A stretch of 21,208 nucleotides of DNA. Source: JACRBK01 sp964427955. GTDB lineage: Bacteria > Chloroflexota > Anaerolineae > Aggregatilineales > Aggregatilineaceae. The notes beneath the pieces are model-generated. The model did not search any database. It saw nothing but the letters and a program-made list of their open reading frames with translations, and was not told the origin of the DNA. Made by a program: the position numbers and the translations under genes. The stretch is taken from the NCBI GenBank assembly GCA_964427955.1, contig CAYRWY010000043.1:1-21208 (forward strand), read 5' to 3'. Positions 6,904-13,667 of this stretch are shown here, in pieces (positions within the stretch are counted from its first letter, which is position 1; each line of letters begins with the position of its first letter).

Positions 6904-8286
6904 ATGGTTGTACCGTCGCGCTTTAACCTGCTGGAACGACTGCCGCTCCTCAAGACGATCCTGAAATCGCGGGCATTCCAGCCGGTCTTCATGCTGATCA
7001 CGCTGTTCGTGTTCATGTTGGCCATCCTGACCGGGTTGGTCGGCACGCCAGCAGGCAGCCGCAATTTCAACATCATCTTCGTGTGGATCGTGTGGTGGGC
7101 GCTGCTCATCATCGTGCTGGTGCCGTTCTTCGGGCGGCTGTGGTGTGCCATCTGCCCGATCCCCGCACCGGGCGAGTGGCTCCAGCGGCGAGGGATCATC
7201 CAGCGCCGCGCCGGACGACTGCTCACGCTCAACCGCCGCTGGCCACGCCGCCTGAAAAACATGTGGCTGCAAAACTTCGGATTTCTGGGCGTAGCGATGT
7301 TCAGCACCATCATCCTGACGCGCCCCCAGGTGAGCGCCTGGGTGCTGCTGGGCTTTCTGGTGACCGGGGTGATCCTGAGCGCAGTCTATAAAAACCGCAT
7401 CTTCTGTCGCTACGTGTGCCCGGTTGGGGGCTTCATCGGACTGTATTCGATGGTGTCGCCGCTGGAACTGCGCGTCGAAGATCCGGACGTCTGCGCCACA
7501 CACACCACGAAAGACTGTATTACCGGCAACGAGCACGGCTACGGCTGTCCCTGGATGGTATTTCCCGGCAGCCTCACCCGCAACACGTACTGCGGCCTGT
7601 GCGTGGAATGCCTGAAAACCTGCCCGAAGAATAACATCGCGATCAACCTGCGGCCTTTTGGCAGCGATCTGCTGGTGGCGAAAGAACGCCGCCTGGACGA
7701 AGCCTACAAGGCGTTCATCATGCTGGGCTGTGCCCTGCTCTATTCGGTGGTGCTGCTCGGTCCCTGGGGCTGGCTCAAGAATTGGGCCAACATGGACACC
7801 CTACCCCACTGGCTCACCTATACCGCCGGATTTCTGGCGATCAACTTGCTGGTGCTGCCCGGATCGTTCTGGCTCGTGACCGCTGTCTCCCGCCAGTTGG
7901 CCGGACAGGCTGCGCCGCGGCGCCAGTTGTTCGTGGACTATGCCTACACCCTGGTTCCGCTAGGATTGGCCGGGTGGATCGCGTTCAGCCTGGGGTTCGT
8001 GCTGGTCAACGGCAGCTATGCGCTGGGGGTGATCTCCGATCCGTTCGGCTGGGGCTGGAACCTGCTCGGCACGGCCCGCAGGGGGTGGACGCCACTCTGG
8101 CCGACGCTGACCGGCTTTTTGCAAACGGGAATCTTGACGGCGGGCCTGCTGTTTTCGCTCAATACCGCCTATAAGATTGCCCGCCAACACTCTGCTGTGC
8201 CCGCCCTGGCCCTGCGGGCCGTGCTACCGGTCGCCGGATTTCTCACCCTGGTCACGCTGGGATTTTTGCGACTCTATTTGGGATGA
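6904..8286 (+). CDS. Polytopic polyferredoxin (NapH/NosR/CcoG-like 4Fe-4S membrane protein)
   Basis: A 460-residue membrane protein. Hydrophobic helices lie near 29-46, 57-76, 125-160 and at several places after 270. Cysteine motifs come in order. Cys81-x2-Cys84-Pro and Cys168-x3-Cys172-Pro sit next to membrane helices, as in NapH/NosR. They are followed by isolated Cys in DVCATHTTKDC and GYGCPW, then a ferredoxin motif YCGLCVECLKTCPKNN (C-x2-C-x2-C-x3-CP) around 224-239. The soluble cluster region would carry electrons between a membrane donor and the extracytoplasmic CuA/haem partners; direction and quinone use are inference. The C-terminal half (about 270-460) adds helices without Cys motifs. 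It starts 2 bases after the DUF1573 stop and overlaps the next gene by ATGA. It is not assigned to a named gene because no NosZ, NapA or oxidase subunit I is nearby. Confidence 0.88.
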   Translation: MVVPSRFNLLERLPLLKTILKSRAFQPVFMLITLFVFMLAILTGLVGTPAGSRNFNIIFVWIVWWALLIIVLVPFFGRLWCAICPIPAPGEWLQRRGIIQRRAGRLLTLNRRWPRRLKNMWLQNFGFLGVAMFSTIILTRPQVSAWVLLGFLVTGVILSAVYKNRIFCRYVCPVGGFIGLYSMVSPLELRVEDPDVCATHTTKDCITGNEHGYGCPWMVFPGSLTRNTYCGLCVECLKTCPKNNIAINLRPFGSDLLVAKERRLDEAYKAFIMLGCALLYSVVLLGPWGWLKNWANMDTLPHWLTYTAGFLAINLLVLPGSFWLVTAVSRQLAGQAAPRRQLFVDYAYTLVPLGLAGWIAFSLGFVLVNGSYALGVISDPFGWGWNLLGTARRGWTPLWPTLTGFLQTGILTAGLLFSLNTAYKIARQHSAVPALALRAVLPVAGFLTLVTLGFLRLYLG

Positions 8287-9314
8287 ACATGGAACGACGA
8301 GAACTGCTCGCCCTGGCGGCGGTCGTGCTGATCCTGGTCGGGCTGCCGGCGGCGGCACTGGGCTACCAGTATGGGCTGCGTCCGGCCCTGTCTTCGACGC
8401 GGATCATCGAGATTCGTGCGGCGGCGCCTGAAGCGGGCGGCTTTCAACCCGACGCGATCCAGGTGCGAGCCGGGGAAAAAGTCACCCTACGTTTTTCTTC
8501 GGTCGATGTGACGCACGGGATCGCCATCGGGCCAGGGCTGGGGATCGACCTGGGGCATGTCGATCCCGGCGAGGTCAAGGAGATCACGCTGACTTTCGAA
8601 CACGCCGGAACCTACACGTTTTACTGCAACAGTTGGTGCAGCCCGGATCACTGGCGGATGCGCGGCACGGTGCGGGTAGACGATCCGGTCCAGGCAGAAA
8701 TATTCCCGACTCCCCAGCGCGATCCGGTCATCGAAGCGTTAGCCACAGCAGGCGTAGACATCGATGATCAGGTTCATGCCGCGGCTGATCATGTGATGCC
8801 TGCTATCACGCTCGACCGGCCCCCTACGGCGGCACGCGGGGAAGCACTCCTGTCATCGGTGCAGGTGCCCGCCGATCTGCAAGACACGGCCTGGCGGCGC
8901 TCGCATACTCCGGCCCAGGCGCTCGAGCGGCTGGTGGCGGCCAATCCCACACAATCCCGCGCCGATCTGGCGGACGTCGTGGCGTATCTCTGGGCGGGCG
9001 ATCTACCTCAGTTAGACGCCGCGCAGACTCTGTACAACAAAAACTGCGCGGCCTGTCACGGCGAAACCGGCGCGGGAGACGGGCCAGTGGCCTCTTCGAC
9101 GGCTAACCAGCCGGTAGTGTTTGCCGATGCGGGATATATGTTCACCCGGCGCGACGACGTGTTGTATGCCAAAATACGGCGGGGTGGCATGGGGACGGAT
9201 ATGCCCAATTTCGGGACGCTGTTCACCCAGGCAGAAACCTGGGCGGTGGTGGATTACCTGCGTTCACTTTCCATGACCGGGGAAAGTACCTCACACCTCA
9301 TGGCTGGGAATTGA
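8283..9314 (+). CDS. CuA cupredoxin fused to monohaem cytochrome c
   Basis: A 343-residue protein with an N-terminal signal anchor (8-30). The cupredoxin domain (about 40-135) carries His78 (VTHG), Cys115, Cys119, His123 and Met126 (YCNSWCSPDHWRM). The CxxxCxxxHxxM spacing is that of CuA sites in oxidase subunit II and nitrous oxide reductase. A linker of about 100 residues leads to a class I cytochrome c domain with CAACH at 255-259 and a likely axial Met in GGMGTDMPNFG. It should accept or deliver electrons outside the membrane, either with the polyferredoxin or with a soluble partner encoded elsewhere. The start overlaps the preceding stop (ATGA); Met3 is an alternative. The 3' end overlaps the convergent response regulator gene by 24 bases. 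Confidence 0.9.
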   Translation: MNMERRELLALAAVVLILVGLPAAALGYQYGLRPALSSTRIIEIRAAAPEAGGFQPDAIQVRAGEKVTLRFSSVDVTHGIAIGPGLGIDLGHVDPGEVKEITLTFEHAGTYTFYCNSWCSPDHWRMRGTVRVDDPVQAEIFPTPQRDPVIEALATAGVDIDDQVHAAADHVMPAITLDRPPTAARGEALLSSVQVPADLQDTAWRRSHTPAQALERLVAANPTQSRADLADVVAYLWAGDLPQLDAAQTLYNKNCAACHGETGAGDGPVASSTANQPVVFADAGYMFTRRDDVLYAKIRRGGMGTDMPNFGTLFTQAETWAVVDYLRSLSMTGESTSHLMAGN

Positions 9315-9941
9315 GATCAGCCCAAGCTGCACGGCTTTGGTCACCGCTTCGGTGCGGGTTCCCACGCCCAGCTTGGCGTAAATACTCGCCAGATGCCCCT
9401 GGACGGTGCGGGGACTGATCTTCAGTTGGTAGGCAATCGCTTTGTTGGTCAATCCTCGCGCGGTCCAGGCCAGAACGCTTAGTTCGCGCTCGGTCAACTC
9501 GCTCGATCCTGGCTCTACCTGGAGATTGCCGAACAGGCGCGCAATCGTGGGATCGAGCACGCGCTGGCCTTCGTGGACGTCGCGCACCGCCTGCACGATG
9601 TCGTCGGCATCGGCGGATTTCATGACGTAGCCATTGGCTCCCGCTTCCAGGGCGGCCAGCACATAGGGATCGTCGTCGAACGCGGTCAGGATGAGCACGC
9701 CCACCGCCGATCCCATCGCCAGGCGGATTTTCTGCGCGGCTTCGATCCCATTGCAGCCGGGCATTTGAATATCCAGCACCACGACATCAGGCCGGGACTC
9801 TTTGGCGAGATCGACCGCCTGGAGGCCGTTTTCAGCTTCGGACACGACCTGAATATCCCCGGCCTCTTCCAAAAATTCACGGATACCACGCCGTACCACG
9901 CCGTGATCGTCGGCCAACAAGACTCGAATTGGTGCTCTCAT
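9291..9941 (-). CDS. NarL/LuxR-family response regulator
   Basis: A 216-residue regulator of full family length. The receiver domain has Asp11/Asp12, phospho-acceptor Asp57 (VVVLDIQMPG), Thr86 and Lys108. The C-terminal LuxR-type helix-turn-helix (about 147-210) shows ELTERELSVLAWTARGLTNK and SPRTVQGHLASIYAKL. It is most likely phosphorylated by the kinase at 3790-5379, since the two genes flank the redox operon. NarL-type domains bind 7-2-7 inverted repeats as dimers, which matches the three operators found here, including one in its own promoter. That makes it the probable activator of the operon and of itself. AGGG lies about 7 bases upstream of the ATG. Confidence 0.93.
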   Translation of the reverse strand: MRAPIRVLLADDHGVVRRGIREFLEEAGDIQVVSEAENGLQAVDLAKESRPDVVVLDIQMPGCNGIEAAQKIRLAMGSAVGVLILTAFDDDPYVLAALEAGANGYVMKSADADDIVQAVRDVHEGQRVLDPTIARLFGNLQVEPGSSELTERELSVLAWTARGLTNKAIAYQLKISPRTVQGHLASIYAKLGVGTRTEAVTKAVQLGLISIPSHEV

Positions 9942-9977
9942 GCTTTTACCCTGGCTGTATGGTCAACAGTTCATCCT

Positions 9978-10022
9978 ATTATGACACCGACTGTTCCCAG
10001 CAACGATACGCCATTTGGCTGA
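9978..10022 (-). promoter_or_regulatory. 7-2-7 operator and -10 box of the response regulator gene
   Basis: Plus-strand TACGCCA (10007-10013), TT, TGGCTGA (10016-10022). The promoter-proximal half is intact and the distal half is degraded, as upstream of 3694. The minus-strand -10 box CATAAT occupies 9983-9978, again 23 bp from the operator. This predicts autoregulation by the encoded regulator. Confidence 0.72.
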
Positions 10023-10377
10023 TCTACCGTCGGCCCGTGGCGAAGAATAATCGACCACCCTGCTGGCCCGGGTGTGCCAACGCTCCCCAGCTTGACACTC
10101 GACTAAAATGCACACAATTGTACAGTTCGGGCATTTCGCCCAGTCTTTTCGACACGATCTGTTTGGGATTCATCAGGAAAGAATGTGTCGTACGGCATTT
10201 CGAGGATATGAAAAGTCGCCAGCCATCGGTCGAGTACGCTGTGTTCCCCCCTACGGGTACCTCCATATACCTTTAGGAAAACACACGTTTTTTCCCAGCC
10301 ATCTGTATCCTGAGTTGGCTGGAAGGCTGCATTCCCAGAGTTTCCCTTGTGGGGCACGCATCCCCTGGATGATCGCC
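10023..10377. other. Intergenic region without recognised gene
   Basis: About 355 bases lie between the response-regulator operator and the 3' end of the dehydrogenase operon. Open frames on both strands lack ribosome sites and protein-like composition. I see only weak short hairpins such as GGGC-ATTTC-GCCC near 10131-10143, and no convincing terminator for the minus-strand operon. Confidence 0.5.
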
Positions 10378-11310
10378 CTACGCTATCGTAATAATGACAT
10401 TGCCTCGTTTATGCCCGGCGTCCACGTAACGGTGCGCTTCGACAATATCGTCCAGTGGATAGCACCGATCAATGATCGCTTTGAATTTGCCTCTCTCCAG
10501 CAGGTCTGCGAACAGGCGTATATCATCAAGCGTGTGTTGGGGATTGCCGCCATCAACCGAAATATATCTGCCGGTGAGCGACTGTTGGCACTGCTCTTTG
10601 AAGGTCGAGTTTTTGCGATGGCCCACTGCATCGAAGATCAGATCGTAGTGTTCGCCCAGCGTGGTGGCGTCCTCTTGGGTGTAATCAATCACGCGATTCG
10701 CGCCGAGCGACAGCACCAGGTCGAGATTTTTCGTGCTGCATACTCCGGTCACATCCGCGCCGATATGATACCTGGCAAGCTGAACTGCCGCCGTCCCTAT
10801 CGCGCCGGACGCCCCGTAGATCAGAATCTTCTGCCCGCGCTGAAGCCCGCCTTTCTTCAGAAAATACAGCGCCATTCCGGCTCCATAGGGCACCGCAGCG
10901 GCTTCTTCATAGCTGACACTCGCGGGCTTAAGCGCCATGATGGAGTCCTGCGAAAGACACTTATACTCGGCATACGTGCCAAAGTTCATCCCGCTCTTGA
11001 TAGTCGTGCCGAACACGGCATCTCCCGGTTTGTAGCGTTTGACCCCCTCACCCACCGCTTCGATCTCTCCGGCGAAGATCATGCCCAGGATCGGATTGCG
11101 CGGCCCGCGAAACCCGATGATCGCCCCCATCATGATGCCCATCGGACTCCAGCGTGATAGCTTGAATCCGCGCACTATGCAGTCACTGGCATTGACATCG
11201 GTGGCGTGAATTTTGACCAGAACCTGGTAGTGTGTCGGGGTCGGCTTGGGAACGTCGCGAATTTGCAGAACTTCCGGCGAGCCATATTGGGTACAGATGG
11301 CGGCTTTCAT
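10378..11310 (-). CDS. Zinc-free NAD(P)-dependent medium-chain dehydrogenase / quinone oxidoreductase-like
   Basis: A 310-residue MDR-superfamily enzyme. The GroES-like N-terminal domain (1-120) shows QYGSPEVLQIRDVPKP, GEIEAVGEGVKRYKPGDAVFG and ASDC. The Rossmann domain has the nucleotide loop YGASGAIGTAAVQLARY (about 154-170), followed by VTGVCSTKNLDLVLSLGA. The structural-zinc Cys cluster of alcohol dehydrogenases is absent, as in quinone reductase-like members. The likely reaction is NADPH-dependent reduction of a quinone, enone or alkene; the substrate is unknown. Start ATG 11310 has AGGAAGG 6 bases upstream. It is the last gene of a three-gene operon and a paralogue of the first (11760-12740), with the same ends and motifs. 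Confidence 0.92.
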   Translation of the reverse strand: MKAAICTQYGSPEVLQIRDVPKPTPTHYQVLVKIHATDVNASDCIVRGFKLSRWSPMGIMMGAIIGFRGPRNPILGMIFAGEIEAVGEGVKRYKPGDAVFGTTIKSGMNFGTYAEYKCLSQDSIMALKPASVSYEEAAAVPYGAGMALYFLKKGGLQRGQKILIYGASGAIGTAAVQLARYHIGADVTGVCSTKNLDLVLSLGANRVIDYTQEDATTLGEHYDLIFDAVGHRKNSTFKEQCQQSLTGRYISVDGGNPQHTLDDIRLFADLLERGKFKAIIDRCYPLDDIVEAHRYVDAGHKRGNVIITIA

Positions 11311-11324
11311 ACAGTCCTTCCTTG

Positions 11325-11756
11325 TTACGGCGCACGGAACGGAAAACGCATAGCCTGTTCCGCCGTGAGGAAATTATTCCGGTAGAGATGAAACACGGAC
11401 CGTACCGCGATGATCACCGCACACGCGCTAAATGCGGTGCTGTCGTCTATGGTGTTGGTCAGCGCCAGCACGAGCGGCATCCAATAGGCGATATTGTAGA
11501 CCACGTAGATCGGATAACCAAGCAAGCTCGGCGAGATGGAGTTCTTGAGTTGACGCGCGAACCGCGCGTTCGAGTGCTGCTCGGCAATCCCTCAGTACAG
11601 TGCTCCTAAGGGCAGCGTCAGCACAACGACAGCGGTGAGAGTCGGATCGTTGGATCCCCTGAGAATGATGATCACATAGATCAGGATGGGCAGGCCGAAA
11701 ACTACGGTCAGCAGGTTATTCCAGCCTTTGGTCAGATATTGGTCACTGATCTTCAT
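11325..11756 (-). pseudogene. Small membrane protein gene interrupted by an in-frame UGA
   Basis: The minus strand reads from ATG at 11756 for 54 codons (MKISDQYLTKGW..., ending LPLGALY), then UGA at 11594-11592. It continues in the same frame (GIAEQHSNARFARQLKN, ...SLLGYPIYVVYNIAYW...) to TAA at 11327-11325, for 143 codons in all. About four hydrophobic helices are predicted. The start lies 3 bases after the upstream dehydrogenase stop, and the end 14 bases before the downstream dehydrogenase start. An intact ancestor gene in this operon is therefore clear. I do not recognise the family. A TGG (Trp) to TGA change, or a base error, is the simplest explanation. A GC-rich hairpin follows the UGA (see findings), so recoding cannot be wholly excluded. 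The downstream part has an ATG at 11525. Confidence 0.6.
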
Positions 11757-11759
11757 CGG

Positions 11760-12740
11760 CTACCGCACCCGGATCACGATATTGCCGCGTTTGCGCCCGG
11801 TATCCGCGTGGCGGTGGGCGTCGGCGGTCCGGTCCAGGGGGTACGATTGATCGATGAACGGTTTCAAATATCCCGCTTCTGCCAGTTCTTTGAGGAAATT
11901 GAGGTCTTGGTTGTGTTCGCCCCCCGTACCACTGATGACTTTTTTGCCGCCGCGCAGAGATGTCCACAGCGTTTGACCCATCTCGCGCAGTCCACCCGCC
12001 ACCGCGAGATAAAGCCCGTCAGGTTTGAGCGATCCCTGGTACCGGGCAAACGACGTCTTGCCGCACACGGTATCAGCAATGACGTCATAGGTTTTGCCGT
12101 TCTTCGTAACATCTTCCTGGGTGTAATCCACGACGTAGTCCGCGCCCAGCGATTTCACGAGATCCAGGTTTTGAGTGCTGCATACCCCTGTAACTTCAGC
12201 CCCGTAGTATTTAGCAATCTGCACCATCGACGTTCCGACTCCGCCCGACGCGCCGACGATCAGAATATGCTGCCCTTTTTGAAGTTTCGCCCTATCCCGC
12301 AGAAAATAGAGAGCCGTCAGGCCGCCAAACGACAGGGCTGCCGCTTCTTCATACGTCAGATGAGCGGGTTTGAGCGCCAAGGCTCTGTTTTCGGGCCAGC
12401 ACACATATTCCGCATACGCCCCTAAGCGCAGCGCGTTGCTGCCGAAGACCTGATCTCCCGGCTTAAATAACGTCACAGCACTGCCTACCGCTTCGATTTC
12501 TCCGGCAACTTCCCCGCCCAGAATCGGCTTTCGGGGTTTGCGCAGGCCGAACATCAAACGTGGCAGGAAACCGAATCCGGGCGGGACAAACGTAAACCCG
12601 CGCATATTACAATCCCCGGCGGTGACCGTCGCAGCGTGAACTTTGATCAGGACTTCGTTAGCTTTGGGGGTCGGCTTTTCGACCTCTTGCAGATGCAGTA
12701 CTTCGGGCGGGCCGTATTGGGTGTAGACAACCGCTTTCAT
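11760..12740 (-). CDS. Zinc-free NAD(P)-dependent medium-chain dehydrogenase / quinone oxidoreductase-like (paralogue)
   Basis: A 326-residue enzyme of the same MDR subfamily as the one at 10378. Matching landmarks are QYGPPEVLHLQEVEKPTP, GEVAGEIEAVGSAVTLFKPG and the nucleotide-binding loop VGASGGVGTSMVQIAKYYG near 160-178. VTGVCSTQNLDLVKSLGA and KRGNIVIRV at the C terminus also match. It lacks the structural-zinc Cys set. Function: probable NAD(P)H-dependent oxidoreductase acting on quinones or activated alkenes, substrate unknown. ATG 12740 has AGGGGG 8 bases upstream, and TATAAT lies about 50 bases upstream. It is the first gene of the operon. The small membrane protein and the second dehydrogenase follow, which suggests duplication of an ancestral enzyme gene around or with the membrane gene. 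Confidence 0.92.
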   Translation of the reverse strand: MKAVVYTQYGPPEVLHLQEVEKPTPKANEVLIKVHAATVTAGDCNMRGFTFVPPGFGFLPRLMFGLRKPRKPILGGEVAGEIEAVGSAVTLFKPGDQVFGSNALRLGAYAEYVCWPENRALALKPAHLTYEEAAALSFGGLTALYFLRDRAKLQKGQHILIVGASGGVGTSMVQIAKYYGAEVTGVCSTQNLDLVKSLGADYVVDYTQEDVTKNGKTYDVIADTVCGKTSFARYQGSLKPDGLYLAVAGGLREMGQTLWTSLRGGKKVISGTGGEHNQDLNFLKELAEAGYLKPFIDQSYPLDRTADAHRHADTGRKRGNIVIRVR

Positions 12741-12787
12741 GAGCTTTCCCCCTGGAGAGATTCGATTCGTTTATGACGATGTAGCTT

Positions 12788-12793
12788 ATTATA
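12788..12793 (-). promoter_or_regulatory. -10 box of the dehydrogenase operon
   Basis: A consensus TATAAT on the minus strand lies about 48 bases upstream of ATG 12740. No good -35 is visible at 17 bases, so a start site near 12781 is only probable. No 7-2-7 operator is present here, so the operon lies outside the NarL-like regulon. Confidence 0.5.
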
Positions 12794-13132
12794 CGGCAGA
12801 CATCAGTCAGAAGTTGCGCCCGTAGTGTCCCAAATTAACTCACGGGGACAATCAGCGCCAGACGGCCTCCGGCAGTTGTCTCGGCGATGCCGCTAAGTGC
12901 CTGGCGTGTATTGGCTCAACATCCTCTACAGCACAATCGAAAAACAAGCCGTACTTGCAGACTTTTCCCCCCCACCCCACTTGCTGCATCGCACCGCACT
13001 CCTCGCCCTTTTCCCCTCATTGGGCCGCGCTGACCAGTCCTGGATTGCGTAGCTTCTTTGAGAGCATGAGCTTGTGCCGCTTCTGAATTGTCTCCCCTGT
13101 CCGGTAGAACGACTCAGAATGACGCGATCCTC

Positions 13133-13165
13133 TTGACAAACTTTTGAGAATCCGACAATAATAAT
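13133..13165 (+). promoter_or_regulatory. Sigma-70-type promoter of the ABC importer operon
   Basis: A perfect -35 TTGACA at 13133-13138 is followed, 16-21 bases on, by the A/T-rich run ACAATAATAAT, which holds several possible -10 hexamers. It lies directly upstream of the LacI-type operator. The transcription start should be near 13168-13173. Confidence 0.6.
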
Positions 13166-13176
13166 GGTAGAGAATT

Positions 13177-13190
13177 TGAGAGCGCTCCCA
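13177..13190 (+). promoter_or_regulatory. LacI/CebR-type operator
   Basis: TGAGAGC-GCTCCCA is a 14-bp palindrome with one mismatched pair, centred on the CG typical of LacI-family sites. It is close to TGGGAGCGCTCCCA, known for the cellobiose/maltose-type regulators of actinobacteria. Its place at the expected start site predicts repression by steric block. The repressor gene is not in the window. Confidence 0.65.
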
Positions 13191-13667
13191 ATTATTGCCG
13201 ACGTCCTATCAAAAATTGTTGTGGTGGTGGGATCTACTACTGTTTTGACCAAACGGATCGAAGGCGGTGCGGTAAAAGCTAGCATCTCGTGGTCAGCGCT
13301 CGTTACCCGCCACCCGCCAACACCTGGTGTGATTCTGCCAGTGCCTCTCACGTTCTTCAACGACGTCTCCTGTTTTGCACAGGGTAGCTCCAGAATAACC
13401 AGCGAACGTGATCATGCCGTGTTGTGGCGGCTCCTCCCAAGCGGCGAGGAGACCGAGATTTGTTGCGGGCACAGCCCGATCACAGCAGTGGTTCTCATCA
13501 GGTGACTCGTATCATCGCGCGCGAATCGTGCAGGGCGGGGTGAATAATCGGAATTCAGGTGCTATCTCTCCTGAGATTAGTAAAAAAATACGGGGAAAGG
13601 AGAACCTATCGGTCATTCCCCGGTACTCCACCACCGAGCCTATTATTTTTTCAAGGAGATGCTGCTC

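Larger units (their letters stand above)
12794..13667. other. Long divergent intergenic region and leader of the ABC importer operon
   Basis: About 870 bases between divergent operons. It contains the importer promoter and LacI-type operator (13133-13190), then a leader of about 480-500 bases. Visible in it are an inverted repeat TGTCCC/GGGACA (12826-12850), a small hairpin CGGGC-ACA-GCCCG (13466-13478), and a stem CGGGGAA (13591-13597)/TTCCCCG (13616-13622), with a T6 run 13646-13651. Open frames on either strand have no ribosome sites and no recognisable protein pattern. It may hold an unrecognised regulatory RNA or decayed DNA. Confidence 0.5.

Noticed and set aside
9371..9380. Additional TGGCGTA half-sites (also near 8981 and 16510)
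   Set aside because: Single half-sites inside coding sequence, without the second half or a -10 box at the fixed distance.
10108..11157. A 349-codon plus-strand open frame
   Set aside because: It lies opposite the dehydrogenase gene, has no ribosome site and no recognisable domain. Long antisense frames are expected in GC-rich genes.
12826..12850. TGTCCC/GGGACA inverted repeat, considered as an insertion-sequence end
   Set aside because: Only 6 bp arms, with no transposase, second end or target duplication visible.
12926..13505. Open frames on both strands in the long intergenic region
   Set aside because: No ribosome sites and no protein-like pattern. They cross the promoter and operator of the importer.
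13591..13651. Attenuator before the binding-protein gene
   Set aside because: The stem is only 7 bp and the T-run is about 25 bases away, too far for a standard intrinsic terminator. Kept only as a note in the leader.
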